DNA of 64,000 nucleotides, taken from Elmis aenea (taxonomy: Eukaryota; Arthropoda; Insecta; Coleoptera; Elmidae). The number at the start of each line of letters is the position of its first letter. Position 1 is the first letter of the stretch. The position numbers were made by a program, and so were the translations under genes. Location of the stretch: the NCBI GenBank assembly GCA_947652605.1, contig OX393577.1, positions 8,060,868 to 8,124,867 of the forward strand, given 5' to 3'. This document shows positions 34,038 through 45,935 of the stretch, one piece after another. The notes under the pieces were generated by a model. The model saw only the letters and a list, made by a program, of their open reading frames with translations, searched no databases and was not told the DNA's origin.

Positions 34038-35984
34038 CAAGGATTAAGTTACTTCAAAACTGAAATACACGCTTTTTCAAGCATTTTGTGTTCCCGTAGT
34101 GTATTTACAATTGGTTCAGCTTGCCATGGCGAGAGATTTTGTTACGTTGTGCGACGTTGAATATTCCGTTTGTGGGCGTTTATCATTCTCGTTATTACAG
34201 TTGTCACATCAGTACCCTAAGCAATGTGAAATTAAGTCTTTAAAGTGTGTTTACTAAAGCGAATAATACTACTCCTTAAAAACCGCTTCCTACATACAGC
34301 TCACCAAGAATTCAATCAATAACTAACACACAAAAAAAACGTTCACAAGTTAAGTTATTTAACACAATAGTACTTGCTGGATTTTATCACTATAAAAAAA
34401 ACGCGTAAATTCAAATTTTAACACAGAACAGGAACCTAAGTTTTAAGTTACTTCAAAAAATATGTTTCATTCGATTGTCTGCTTTGGAAATAGACATGAA
34501 TTACGTTTTCAAATGTACAAGTCACCTTTTTAAAAAAGATTTATTTATTAATTATAACATAAAAATTTAATGTACTAACATCTAGAGTAATCTAAAACTA
34601 CTGTTTTATCTTTTATGAAAATGTACTACAAGTGTTATACAATGTAAATTGATCTTATGCTGTCCTCAGCGGTTTGCTATCGTCTATGTTATGCTGTATG
34701 GGAACGCTAAGATAATTCATGTAAACAACCTCACAATTTATTGAATAAATTTTTATTACATCATGTTGTTTTTTGAAAAAAAAAAAACGTTATTTCATTG
34801 CACTTAGTAAACACGTTACAAACTGGACACGTTTAACACCAAAGTAATTTATTTTTTAAAGGATGAATTGACCGTGTCAAAGATTCCCATCTTAGGATAC
34901 GAAATGTAATTACCTTTTATACACATCAATCAAAAATAAGCAATGTTCTCTGAAAAACAAGGCGTGAATTCATATTCATCAATTCAACTAAACTGTATCT
35001 CTTTAATATTTTTAATACTTCGTAAAATGACAAAAAAAAAAACTTGAAAACTTGTTTATTGAAATGAAACACTATGTCATTTACGTATTTCCAAAACAAT
35101 TTCACTTAAAAAAGTTCGAAAGTAAAAAATTTTTAATTAAAAGCTTAAAAAGTATTGCGCCAAAAACGCCAAACGAAAGAAAAATTAATTCTTCAGTTTA
35201 CTTTCTCAAACCCCAGGCATTGAAACATTAATTTATGTAACTGACAACTCGGAACATGTTTAAAAAGCTTTTCCCCAGTAAATCCAATTGAGTATCCAAA
35301 TTAAAACAGTCGATAGGAGATTTATTGGTTCGAACTTCGTCATGTCTGGTAAACAAAACTTTATGTATTTAGTAAACGTGAATTTAGAAAGATTGGCTTG
35401 AACCGCAAAAACGTTTTAATACATTTTTTAATTGAACTTGGATTGTTGAAATTGTTGATTGATTTGGCTGATAATTAAGGTTTGATTCAAAAAGTTTTTG
35501 CCACTTTTTAATACAAATTTTTAACTCAGCAGACAACTAACTCGAGCAATTTTTTACAGTAGTTTAAAGTAGGATAGACCGATTTAAAATAATAATTGTT
35601 TGAAATTAAAAATCACATTGGTGAATATGCAGTCATCACAAATGCTGAAAGTAGGTAAGTTTTTCAGAAATGTGGTAAAACTTTATTGCTACTGTTATTA
35701 TTAAGTCCCATAAAATACAGAAATAACTCGTCTTGAAAATGCAAGTGATAAAAAAATGAAAGCGAAGGACATTAGGTGCGTTGACAAGAAAACAAGAAGC
35801 ACTTTCGAGCAGGATACGTCTAAATATGCAACACTAGTCAGGCTACAATCAATCTTATCGAGAAGAGATACGATTAAAGACCCTCTGAAATACAAAAAAT
35901 GTGCAAAAAGTACAAAAAACCAACCTAATACCATTAGAAATTCGAATAAACTTAATAATTTGTTTCTTAAACAGTCTTGATTCC
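34038..35984. other. No gene recognised with confidence
   Basis: AT-rich. A 74-codon plus-strand frame at 35756-35980 is lysine-rich, but I do not recognise it. It could be upstream sequence of the relic that follows. Confidence 0.45.
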
Positions 35985-36189
35985 TGCATTGAAATGGATA
36001 ATGAATCTTATTCCAAACATAATTTTTCTACCTGGACGAGACCTTAATGAGAGAAAAAAAGTTGAATCGGCAAGGGAAAGATTTGCATCAAAACTTCTTA
36101 TGTGGAAAACCATCTGTCCATGTGGCAATAAAAGTGCAGCGTTTTATCACGAAGAGACAATGTGTTATACATTTGTCACTGGACAGTAA
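35985..36189 (+). pseudogene. Tc1/IS630-like transposase fragment
   Basis: The frame contains RERFASKLLMWKTICPCGNK followed by SAAFYHEETM and a stop at 36189. Insect Tc1/IS630-type transposases carry a '(K/R)F.KKL(L/M)VWQAI..CG.KS..F...GT(M/I)' block between the first and second catalytic aspartates. The alignment RFASKLLMWKTICPCGNKS is close enough to be specific. There is no second Asp or D(N)xA motif downstream, so this is a fragment. The preceding ~25 residues (GRDLNERKKVESA) fit the variable linker. Confidence 0.6.
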
Positions 36190-36372
36190 ACCTTCTTAAG
36201 TCTGGGTTGTAAACAAATTTACTTATTGCTTCACAGTAAGTAGATTGCAAAAATAACTTAAGCAGTTTAAGAGAAAATATAGGTATTCGCGAATGCTTAG
36301 AAAACCTTTTAATTATCATCATCATGATGATTCTGAATGTTTTGAGCTTGGAGCTTCTTTTTTTCCTCCTAA

Positions 36373-36482
36373 AGATCTCCACAGACCGAAGCGGTGGCGG
36401 TATCGGTAGCGGTGGCGGTCAGATGTAACTTTAGGAAACAAGTGGGACGCACGATCTCACTCACTTCGGTCTGTGGAGACCT
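36373..36482. mobile_element. 110-bp MITE with TAA target duplication
   Basis: AGATCTCCACAGACCGAAG at the left is inverted at the right (CTTCGGTCTGTGGAGACCT), 18 of 19 matching. TAA flanks each side (36370-36372 and 36483-36485), a duplication typical of PIF/Harbinger elements. The inside holds GCGGTGGCGGTATCGGTAGC-type simple repeats. Non-coding. Confidence 0.8.
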
Positions 36483-37169
36483 TAACTCTGTTTATATCTG
36501 TATATTTATTTGGAATTCAAGAAATTGTCCATATTGAGGTGTTCTACACTTTTTTATTTTTTTGGGTAATGCTGTGTAGGTATACCCGGTTTTTCTGTCT
36601 TAAGTAAATCCGATTTATATCTAATAATCTATAGCCCAGCACTGATTTTAAAAATCTCATTTCATTCTTTGGATTCTATTTTCAATCCTTTTTTATAATA
36701 TAAGTTTTACTTCCATCTAATATGTATGTAATATGTTTATAAAAATGTATTATAGTATTCTTTTAAACTTTTCCACTAAGTGTTTTTCTGAAAACCGTTT
36801 TTTACGCTACCCTTTTTTTGTTTTGTCCAAATTTTGTCACATTCCAACCGTTGTAATTATGAGTCTTAAAAACACCTTTTATCTCCACAAAAATGGTAAT
36901 CCTCAAAACACCTCAGAACTTTAACCCATGGAAAAGTATTGGACTTCAGTAAAGAGAATACTGGACAACGAATGTTAAGTGGTCAAAACTATCGGAGATA
37001 TATAAAAAAACTGGATATCCCGAAAAAAACAAAGTATAGACAGATAATAAGCAAAATCTAACGCGCAATATACAACAAAAAGTTCGGGTATTTTCTAGAA
37101 TCTAGAGAATTACAAGAATAATGTAGATTATTTAAAGAAAACAATTTGTATCCTAATAGCTATTATTAT
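36483..37169. other. No gene recognised
   Basis: AT-rich spacer with no motif seen. Confidence 0.5.
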
Positions 37170-37578
37170 CAGGGGTTTGGAGCGGAGCACGAAGCTGGAG
37201 CACGGAGCAGTGGAGTAATGGGTTTTTGCCCGGAGCAGAAGCGGAGTCCGAAGCAAATAATTTTGATTGCTCCACTGATCCAGTTTATTGTCTACAATTA
37301 ATAAAATATTTGTTTATACTTTTTTTTAACCTTTGAAGATCAATAATTTGTTCTTTCAAACATTTATTTAACTTCACTGGTTTGTTAGGGTCAAGTATTA
37401 TAATTTGACCAACTTCCACATATCCAAAAACATTAAAACTTTGTTTTTAGCAGCAAATTTTTTAATTAAAAATTTAGTCTTAAAAATATTAAAATATTTG
37501 GAGTATGGAGCGGAGCTGGAGCAGGCATTTTGATGCTGGAGCGGAGCAATTACAAAATTGGACTGCTCCAAACCCCTG
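37170..37578. mobile_element. hAT-type MITE, copy 1 (409 bp)
   Basis: Terminal repeats CAGGGGTTTGGAGC / GCTCCAAACCCCTG are bordered by an exact 8-bp target duplication ATTATTAT (37162-37169 and 37579-37586). GGAGC is repeated many times inside both ends, like subterminal transposase sites. Non-coding. A second copy is at 56438-56864. Confidence 0.95.
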
Positions 37579-38055
37579 ATTATTATTACACAAAAGTGTT
37601 CTTTAAAACATCATTAAAACCCTTTTAGTTAAATAAAAACTGTCAAAAACTTTTTAAAAGAAGCTTTTTTTTAATGATTAAACTTTTAAAATGCCATAAA
37701 ATTTTTTAGCAACACTTGAAATTGCTTAAACGCATTGCTATCATTATGAAGAAAAGCTTTAGTTTTTACGTTTTTGTTATGTATAGCTTTTCCGAACATT
37801 AATGTGACGTAGCATATCCATCATAAAACATTAGAATTTTATAATTAAGTTTTGATATTGCGTCAACGAGGGACCTTGTTTGCCGTGAGTGAAGCCCGGA
37901 TTTTTAGGTATTCAAACGTATTAAAGCGGTTTAGACGAAGAAAAACACACATAATACACGGCGAAATGCGCATTAATTTTGAAAGAGAAACGCATAAAGA
38001 ATTAAACGAGCAATAAACATTCTAGATTAGATAAAAATAGTATTAATGCAGAATC
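37579..38055. other. No gene recognised
   Basis: AT-rich spacer with no motif seen. Confidence 0.5.
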
Positions 38056-38145
38056 CAGGGATGGAAGTCGGAGTCGGAGTCAGAGTCGGGAGTCGGGAGT
38101 CGGGAGTCGATAGTCGAAAGTCGAGGAGTCGAAGCTTTTTGGAGG
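38056..38145. repeat. GGAGTC-type simple repeat, possible hAT-like end
   Basis: About ten imperfect GGAGTC/GAGTCG units. The sequence just before is CAGGGATGGAAGTCGGAGTC, which looks like a hAT-style CAGGG terminus followed by subterminal repeats. Confidence 0.7.
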
Positions 38146-38155
38146 AGTCGGGAGT

Positions 38156-38399
38156 TATATTATAAGAAGCTTCACTCATTTGTCTATATTGACCAAATCT
38201 TGCATCCAATGGATCTGTTTGAAATTTTTCCAACAATATAAATTGTATTTTATGTTGCTCAAAAAATATTGTATCAATAATAGTAACGTATTGCAAGTAT
38301 GTGTTAATGAAGAAAATGGTTTGTCAACTTTCCGTTTCGTTTAGCAATGCTATCAATTTCTAACTCATCCCATTTCTTAACCCATTCTACAAAATTTTG
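38156..38399 (-). pseudogene. P/THAP9-like transposase C-terminal relic
   Basis: Read on the minus strand, QNFVEWVKKWDELEIDSI (38399-38346) is followed after a frame change by LLEKFQTDPLDARFGQYRQM and SEASYNI (about 38233-38156). The pattern 'KFQTDPLE.RFGQYRQ..G.NY' occurs near the end of insect P-element/THAP9-type transposases. It is the best-preserved part here. The GAGTC simple repeat follows directly, where the protein's end would be. Stops at the frame change show it is dead. The N-terminal THAP zinc finger and catalytic part were not found. I am fairly sure it is a transposase, less sure of the superfamily. Confidence 0.6.
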
Positions 38400-39575
38400 C
38401 AAAAATGCAAAGTTTTCATGTTGTTATTGGTTCTGCAAATTGATCACGAAGACCACAAAAAACTGTTATTTACAACTTTTCTTTGTTAAGTTGTCACAAG
38501 ACGAGATATTGATCCGTTACCTTACCACACTGTATATAAAAACTCATTTCTCATTTCACCATCTTTCTACCTCTACCGCTTTCAGATATTACAAATTTCT
38601 TCATGTTGTATCGTACTACGTGCTGTAAACAACTTTTACACTATTTTATATACAGTCAATGTCACATTGTAAACAAACTGCCTGTAAAAAATTTAATTTG
38701 CCTAAAAATCCGTGCTGTAGACATGAGCAATGAATCAAATTCATTACGTAGGTAGGTGACAAAGGATCTGGGTCGACGTACACGCCAAGAGATCCATTTG
38801 AATAACAGAAACTTTTAAGGCGAGTAGATTCCACAGGCTAGTCCTCGGAGGAGCTTCGCCAAAAATTCTATACGCGTTGGACCCAACTAAGCGACTGTCA
38901 CTGATTGTAAGGAAAAGCTTTCAACCAAACAAATTGCTCACAATTGTTTATCGGCACGCTTTTAAAATCCGATAAAATTTGCAAGCATTGCGAAATTAAA
39001 GGAAGGAAAATCTTAACATTTTATTTACAGTAACGAATAATATTTTTTAAATTTGGTTATAAAAAAAAAAAGAAATTTTATAGCCTTGTTTGCTTATACA
39101 TGGTCACCAAAAAACTGCTTTTAATTCGATTACCAACCACAAATTTTTCATTTTACTTAATTACTGTAACATCAATGAACATAGTTGCTAATATTTTAAA
39201 AAAAATCTATTAAATTAAAGGTCAATATTGTTAACAAATTTGCTTAATGCACCAATTGCAAATATGACTTGGATGTTCCAAGAAATAATGTGGCTACTAG
39301 AATTTATATTAAACAAGAGTATTAATTTTCTGCACTTTAGTAGCGAATTTGTGCAAGAACATTTGCACGAGCTTACGAACTTGGGGATGCAAAAAAATCT
39401 CGTTATTTCATAAATTAAAAACAAATTATACTCTGGACCACACAGAGGTCATTTACACTTCGCATCTTCGCATGTATCCTAAGACGAAAACTTTATCCAA
39501 AGTGCCCATTAATTCTGCTTGCACAAGGGCCCATTCAACTCTTGCTACGCCACTGAAGACAACCATAATTAACCC
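38400..39575. other. No gene recognised; hAT-like right end at 39555
   Basis: AT-rich. TTGCTACGCCACTG ends at 39555 and is the inverse of the hAT-like terminus found at 1762; it probably belongs to another truncated copy of that family. Confidence 0.45.
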
Positions 39576-42489
39576 ATGATTTAATCTGTGGTATGGCAGA
39601 AGTTGATATCTCCAAAATTTTCATTTTTTGGTTTTCAGTTGATATGTCTTTTCAAAAGGTGTTTTCATAAGTTGGAACCATTTGATAAGTCGGAATTGGT
39701 ACTGACAAATATTGATAAGATTTAATCTGTAAAAGGTCAGGTGGGGAAAATATGATATGTTATTTATTAGGTATTGCCTATGTCTACATATAATGTAAGG
39801 ACAAAAGTGACATATCAACTTCGACAATAACACCACTGATAATGTACTATAATTAATCATCAATGGATAAATACAACCATAAATAAACCACAATTAAATA
39901 TTGCAAAAAACATGTTGTCAATCTTAATAAATTTGCAGAAAATAGTGGAAACATTTACGATACATACGTTTAGTTAAAAATCACTTATGTTCTTCCCAAA
40001 GCATCTCTTAAGACTTGCAGTACTAGTTTCAAGATTATCATCTCTTTATTAATAGCAATTTGGTCTAGCATTTCGACAATCGATCCATCAATAAAGGATA
40101 AATTATTTTTAATGAAAGCTATTTATTTTAATAAATGAATCACTTAATTAATTTACACATTTTGGAAACCTTTTTCGGTTTTCTCGACCAACCCTACAGT
40201 TTTTAAACTATTATTTCTCAAAAGAGGAAGGAGTACACAAGACCCAGTCTTTATATTAAGAAAAACAATCGAAAAGAGCTTAACAAAATACAAGGAAATA
40301 CATTTATGTTGTATAAGACTTGGAAAAAGCATTCGATAAAATCAAAAGAAAAGACGTATGGAGGGGCCTAAGAAGGAAGGGAATAGAAATAGAAACAATA
40401 CACATAATAAAAGCCATGTACGAAAAAACGGTAAATATTGTAAGAACCCAGAATGAAGAATCGGGACAGTTTGAAACAAAAGAAGACTTAAAACAAGGAT
40501 GCGTGCTCAGTCCATTATTATTCCCAGTTGTTATAGATGGCGTAATTAAAGGAGTAAAACAAAAAATGCAACTGTTTCACCAAGGTAGATGAAAAATAGA
40601 AAAAATAAACATAACTGAGCAAATGTTCGCAGATGACATGGCCTTAATCGCGGAGACAGAAAAGAATCTGTAACATAATCTAGAAACTCTAAACCAGGAA
40701 TTGGAAAAAATCAATATGAAAATAAATACCGAAAAAACTAAAACTATGATCGTTACAACAGAGAACAAAGTACATAACATCACTTTAAATGGGATTAGGT
40801 TGGAACAAGTGAAAGCTTTAAATATTTAGGAGTGATCATAGAGAAAAATGGAGAAATGGACAAGGAAATAAGCGAAAGGACAGGAAATGTGGAAAGAATA
40901 TTTAACCGTTTAAGAACAACATTTTTTGGAAATAGAGAAGTCCCAAAACGAACCAAAGTGGAAGTGTTCAAAAAGGTAGTAAGTCCAGCACTTTTATGCG
41001 GAAGTGAAACGTGGACACTCACAAATAATAAAAATAGTAGCCGAGTGCATGCAGTTGAAATTGGGTTCTAAGAAAAATCCCAGGAAAAACCAAAACAGAT
41101 AGAATCAAACATGAAACACATAGAAAACAATTAAAGATAAATTCAGTCGAAACAAGAATACAAGAGAGACAGCTGGGATGGTTGGGTCACATTTATAGGA
41201 TTAATGAAGAAAAGTTAACCAGAAAAGCGTATAAAGCAAGATCACAGGAAAAAAACAAAAGAAGTAGACCGAGAAAAACGTGCCAAGACGAAGTAAAAAA
41301 AAGCAGCAACGGATAGAAACATCAAATGGAGAGACATCAAAAAACTAACACAAGACAAAAAAAAAACATAAAAAAGTCAGCACAACACAACTCAACCTAA
41401 TGGTAGAAGGACTTATGACTAAATAAAATTAATATTTAGTTCTTATTGCTGTTAATTAAGATTATACCACAAACACATAGTAAAACTATTCAGCTGTGCA
41501 TGGTGAATCCATTCAAAAACTTCTTAAACGACACATCTCGTGAAGTTCACGATCACATCGGCATAAAATCAGAAATTATTACAATTTTGTACTTTGAAGT
41601 CATTCACTAATAAACTTAAAATAAAGCTAATATTATTATATGTTTCGTGTTCGGAAGCAATCCTATTAGCAAATTGTACGTTTTCATCACAAAAATACTT
41701 TGCCAAAATATAACGTGACAACATGCGACGTTTCTCAATATAATTAGATCACATTCAACTGTTCTTATTGCCGTAGTAACGAAACTGAAATCATTGCAGA
41801 ATATCATAAAAGCCCATAACTAGATAAACTGTGTTTTTAACGTTATTTCGAATGGAAGAGAATTTTAAGCATACCCTTAAGCTACTGATATTGTAAGTCC
41901 AATAATTTTAGCGTCACTTTTACATTCTTCTAGTCTTTATGAGAGCTTACTTCTGAAATTCGCAGCATGGCGTAATTAGGTTGTGAAAATTAATTAGAGA
42001 GCTGCAGTACAAATATTTGTTTATGAGATTAGGAGACGACGCTCCAGCATAGAATTTCACGTCGAAATCAGCTCATAAAAGAACATTTCACTAGCTTAGG
42101 ATGTAGATAATTCATAATTTATAATTAATTTGTATGTTTTCATAGTCAGGAGTTTGATAGATTACCTTAAATTTTAGACAAGTAAGACTTAATTTTAAAA
42201 TGTAAATTTAAAATTATACAAATTTGTCATTTATCTTAATGAACCAGTACCACACTAAACAAATTTATCTCCATTTTTTTCGTTATTTGTTGTTTACTTC
42301 CTGGTTATAAAAAAACTAATTTATAATATTGCTGAATGTAAAACAAATACAGGGTTGTCCACATATTTAGTGATGCTTTATTGTTTTAAAAAAGTTTCCT
42401 GGCACGCTAGATAATAAACAAACATCAAAATGGGGATTTTTTAAATCGTTAATAACTCAGTTATACTTGATGGTACCAAAATGTTTTTG
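39576..42489. repeat. Tandem duplication, unit 1 (2,914 bp)
   Basis: Every feature of this unit recurs exactly 2,914 bases downstream, and I found no difference in the stretches compared. The unit starts with ATGATTTAATCTGTGGTATG. It ends inside a MITE, with ACTTGATGGTACCAAAATG and TTTTTG just before the junction. ATGAT is shared by both breakpoints. Confidence 0.95.
40217..41371 (+). pseudogene. LINE reverse transcriptase relic (unit 1)
   Basis: Reads LKRGRSTQDPVFILR (40217), then DLEKAFDKIKRKDVWRGL with the first catalytic Asp of the polymerase, KEDLKQGCVLSPLLF (motif B region), and FADDMALIAE (about 40624), the catalytic DD of the YxDD box with Phe at the first position. Further on are SPALLCGSETWTL (about 40985), RQLGWLGHIYRI (about 41170), RSRPRKTCQDEVKK and NIKWRDIKKLTQDK to 41371. 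This order is that of an RTE-like LINE ORF2 from mid-palm to C-terminus. At least two stops and two frameshifts interrupt it. The endonuclease is absent, so the copy is 5'-truncated and inactive. Confidence 0.9.
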
Positions 42490-45403
42490 ATGATTTAATC
42501 TGTGGTATGGCAGAAGTTGATATCTCCAAAATTTTCATTTTTTGGTTTTCAGTTGATATGTCTTTTCAAAAGGTGTTTTCATAAGTTGGAACCATTTGAT
42601 AAGTCGGAATTGGTACTGACAAATATTGATAAGATTTAATCTGTAAAAGGTCAGGTGGGGAAAATATGATATGTTATTTATTAGGTATTGCCTATGTCTA
42701 CATATAATGTAAGGACAAAAGTGACATATCAACTTCGACAATAACACCACTGATAATGTACTATAATTAATCATCAATGGATAAATACAACCATAAATAA
42801 ACCACAATTAAATATTGCAAAAAACATGTTGTCAATCTTAATAAATTTGCAGAAAATAGTGGAAACATTTACGATACATACGTTTAGTTAAAAATCACTT
42901 ATGTTCTTCCCAAAGCATCTCTTAAGACTTGCAGTACTAGTTTCAAGATTATCATCTCTTTATTAATAGCAATTTGGTCTAGCATTTCGACAATCGATCC
43001 ATCAATAAAGGATAAATTATTTTTAATGAAAGCTATTTATTTTAATAAATGAATCACTTAATTAATTTACACATTTTGGAAACCTTTTTCGGTTTTCTCG
43101 ACCAACCCTACAGTTTTTAAACTATTATTTCTCAAAAGAGGAAGGAGTACACAAGACCCAGTCTTTATATTAAGAAAAACAATCGAAAAGAGCTTAACAA
43201 AATACAAGGAAATACATTTATGTTGTATAAGACTTGGAAAAAGCATTCGATAAAATCAAAAGAAAAGACGTATGGAGGGGCCTAAGAAGGAAGGGAATAG
43301 AAATAGAAACAATACACATAATAAAAGCCATGTACGAAAAAACGGTAAATATTGTAAGAACCCAGAATGAAGAATCGGGACAGTTTGAAACAAAAGAAGA
43401 CTTAAAACAAGGATGCGTGCTCAGTCCATTATTATTCCCAGTTGTTATAGATGGCGTAATTAAAGGAGTAAAACAAAAAATGCAACTGTTTCACCAAGGT
43501 AGATGAAAAATAGAAAAAATAAACATAACTGAGCAAATGTTCGCAGATGACATGGCCTTAATCGCGGAGACAGAAAAGAATCTGTAACATAATCTAGAAA
43601 CTCTAAACCAGGAATTGGAAAAAATCAATATGAAAATAAATACCGAAAAAACTAAAACTATGATCGTTACAACAGAGAACAAAGTACATAACATCACTTT
43701 AAATGGGATTAGGTTGGAACAAGTGAAAGCTTTAAATATTTAGGAGTGATCATAGAGAAAAATGGAGAAATGGACAAGGAAATAAGCGAAAGGACAGGAA
43801 ATGTGGAAAGAATATTTAACCGTTTAAGAACAACATTTTTTGGAAATAGAGAAGTCCCAAAACGAACCAAAGTGGAAGTGTTCAAAAAGGTAGTAAGTCC
43901 AGCACTTTTATGCGGAAGTGAAACGTGGACACTCACAAATAATAAAAATAGTAGCCGAGTGCATGCAGTTGAAATTGGGTTCTAAGAAAAATCCCAGGAA
44001 AAACCAAAACAGATAGAATCAAACATGAAACACATAGAAAACAATTAAAGATAAATTCAGTCGAAACAAGAATACAAGAGAGACAGCTGGGATGGTTGGG
44101 TCACATTTATAGGATTAATGAAGAAAAGTTAACCAGAAAAGCGTATAAAGCAAGATCACAGGAAAAAAACAAAAGAAGTAGACCGAGAAAAACGTGCCAA
44201 GACGAAGTAAAAAAAAGCAGCAACGGATAGAAACATCAAATGGAGAGACATCAAAAAACTAACACAAGACAAAAAAAAAACATAAAAAAGTCAGCACAAC
44301 ACAACTCAACCTAATGGTAGAAGGACTTATGACTAAATAAAATTAATATTTAGTTCTTATTGCTGTTAATTAAGATTATACCACAAACACATAGTAAAAC
44401 TATTCAGCTGTGCATGGTGAATCCATTCAAAAACTTCTTAAACGACACATCTCGTGAAGTTCACGATCACATCGGCATAAAATCAGAAATTATTACAATT
44501 TTGTACTTTGAAGTCATTCACTAATAAACTTAAAATAAAGCTAATATTATTATATGTTTCGTGTTCGGAAGCAATCCTATTAGCAAATTGTACGTTTTCA
44601 TCACAAAAATACTTTGCCAAAATATAACGTGACAACATGCGACGTTTCTCAATATAATTAGATCACATTCAACTGTTCTTATTGCCGTAGTAACGAAACT
44701 GAAATCATTGCAGAATATCATAAAAGCCCATAACTAGATAAACTGTGTTTTTAACGTTATTTCGAATGGAAGAGAATTTTAAGCATACCCTTAAGCTACT
44801 GATATTGTAAGTCCAATAATTTTAGCGTCACTTTTACATTCTTCTAGTCTTTATGAGAGCTTACTTCTGAAATTCGCAGCATGGCGTAATTAGGTTGTGA
44901 AAATTAATTAGAGAGCTGCAGTACAAATATTTGTTTATGAGATTAGGAGACGACGCTCCAGCATAGAATTTCACGTCGAAATCAGCTCATAAAAGAACAT
45001 TTCACTAGCTTAGGATGTAGATAATTCATAATTTATAATTAATTTGTATGTTTTCATAGTCAGGAGTTTGATAGATTACCTTAAATTTTAGACAAGTAAG
45101 ACTTAATTTTAAAATGTAAATTTAAAATTATACAAATTTGTCATTTATCTTAATGAACCAGTACCACACTAAACAAATTTATCTCCATTTTTTTCGTTAT
45201 TTGTTGTTTACTTCCTGGTTATAAAAAAACTAATTTATAATATTGCTGAATGTAAAACAAATACAGGGTTGTCCACATATTTAGTGATGCTTTATTGTTT
45301 TAAAAAAGTTTCCTGGCACGCTAGATAATAAACAAACATCAAAATGGGGATTTTTTAAATCGTTAATAACTCAGTTATACTTGATGGTACCAAAATGTTT
45401 TTG
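42490..45403. repeat. Tandem duplication, unit 2 (2,914 bp)
   Basis: Second copy of the unit at 39576-42489. The junction reads TTTTTGATGATTTAATCTG. At the far end the sequence TTTTTGATGATAAAGTTG continues into the rest of the intact MITE (45264-45935), which shows that unit 2 holds the original right-hand border. Confidence 0.95.
43131..44285 (+). pseudogene. LINE reverse transcriptase relic (unit 2)
   Basis: Identical to the unit 1 relic in every segment compared, with the same stops and frameshifts at the same relative positions. The damage to the LINE therefore came before the duplication. FADDMALIAE is at about 43538 and the GCVLSPLLF block at about 43410. Confidence 0.9.
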
Positions 45404-45935
45404 ATGATAAAGTTGTAGATTTTTTTACGCGCTGTAAAACTAAAGCATTCATTTGTTTCAATATTGTTTAAAGTCATGGCACTCTACAGCTTCGTAGGGA
45501 ATTTTGTTTGTTTTGAGCCTTAATATCAAAATAAATATATTAAACCTTATATTATTGATAAGACGAAAAAAATGCTTTACATGAGGTCATAGTCAACTAT
45601 AGTTTCCATTTGAAAAAATGCAAGTTTGTAATTTATTGAAGAATTCAAACAATATTGAAACAAATGAATGTTTACATTTTACAGGGAGTAAAAAGATCTA
45701 CAACTTTTTCCCCAAAAATATTTTTGTGCCATCAAGTAAAACAAAGTTATTAACGATTTAAAAAATGACCATTTTGATTTTTGATTATTATCTAGCGTGC
45801 CATGAAACTTTTTTAAAACATTAAAGCATCACTAAATAGGTGTCAAAAAGGGGAACAATTTGTCTAATTTAAACTTCTTTGTAGCTCTTCTGTTTACGAC
45901 AACCCAATATTGACCCTTCGATGTGGACCACCCTG
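45264..45935. mobile_element. Foldback MITE, intact copy (672 bp)
   Basis: TA-flanked. CAGGGTTGTCCACAT at the left is inverted at the right (ATGTGGACCACCCTG). The arms match on both sides (GTTTCCTGGCACGCTAGATA / TATCTAGCGTGCCATGAAAC). It provides the uninterrupted reference for the copy at 14674-16735. The first 140 bp also occur at 42350-42489 as part of the tandem duplication. Confidence 0.9.

Noticed and set aside
35756..35980. 74-codon lysine-rich frame upstream of the Tc1-like fragment
   Set aside because: No recognisable domain; could be part of the same dead transposase, but I cannot show it.
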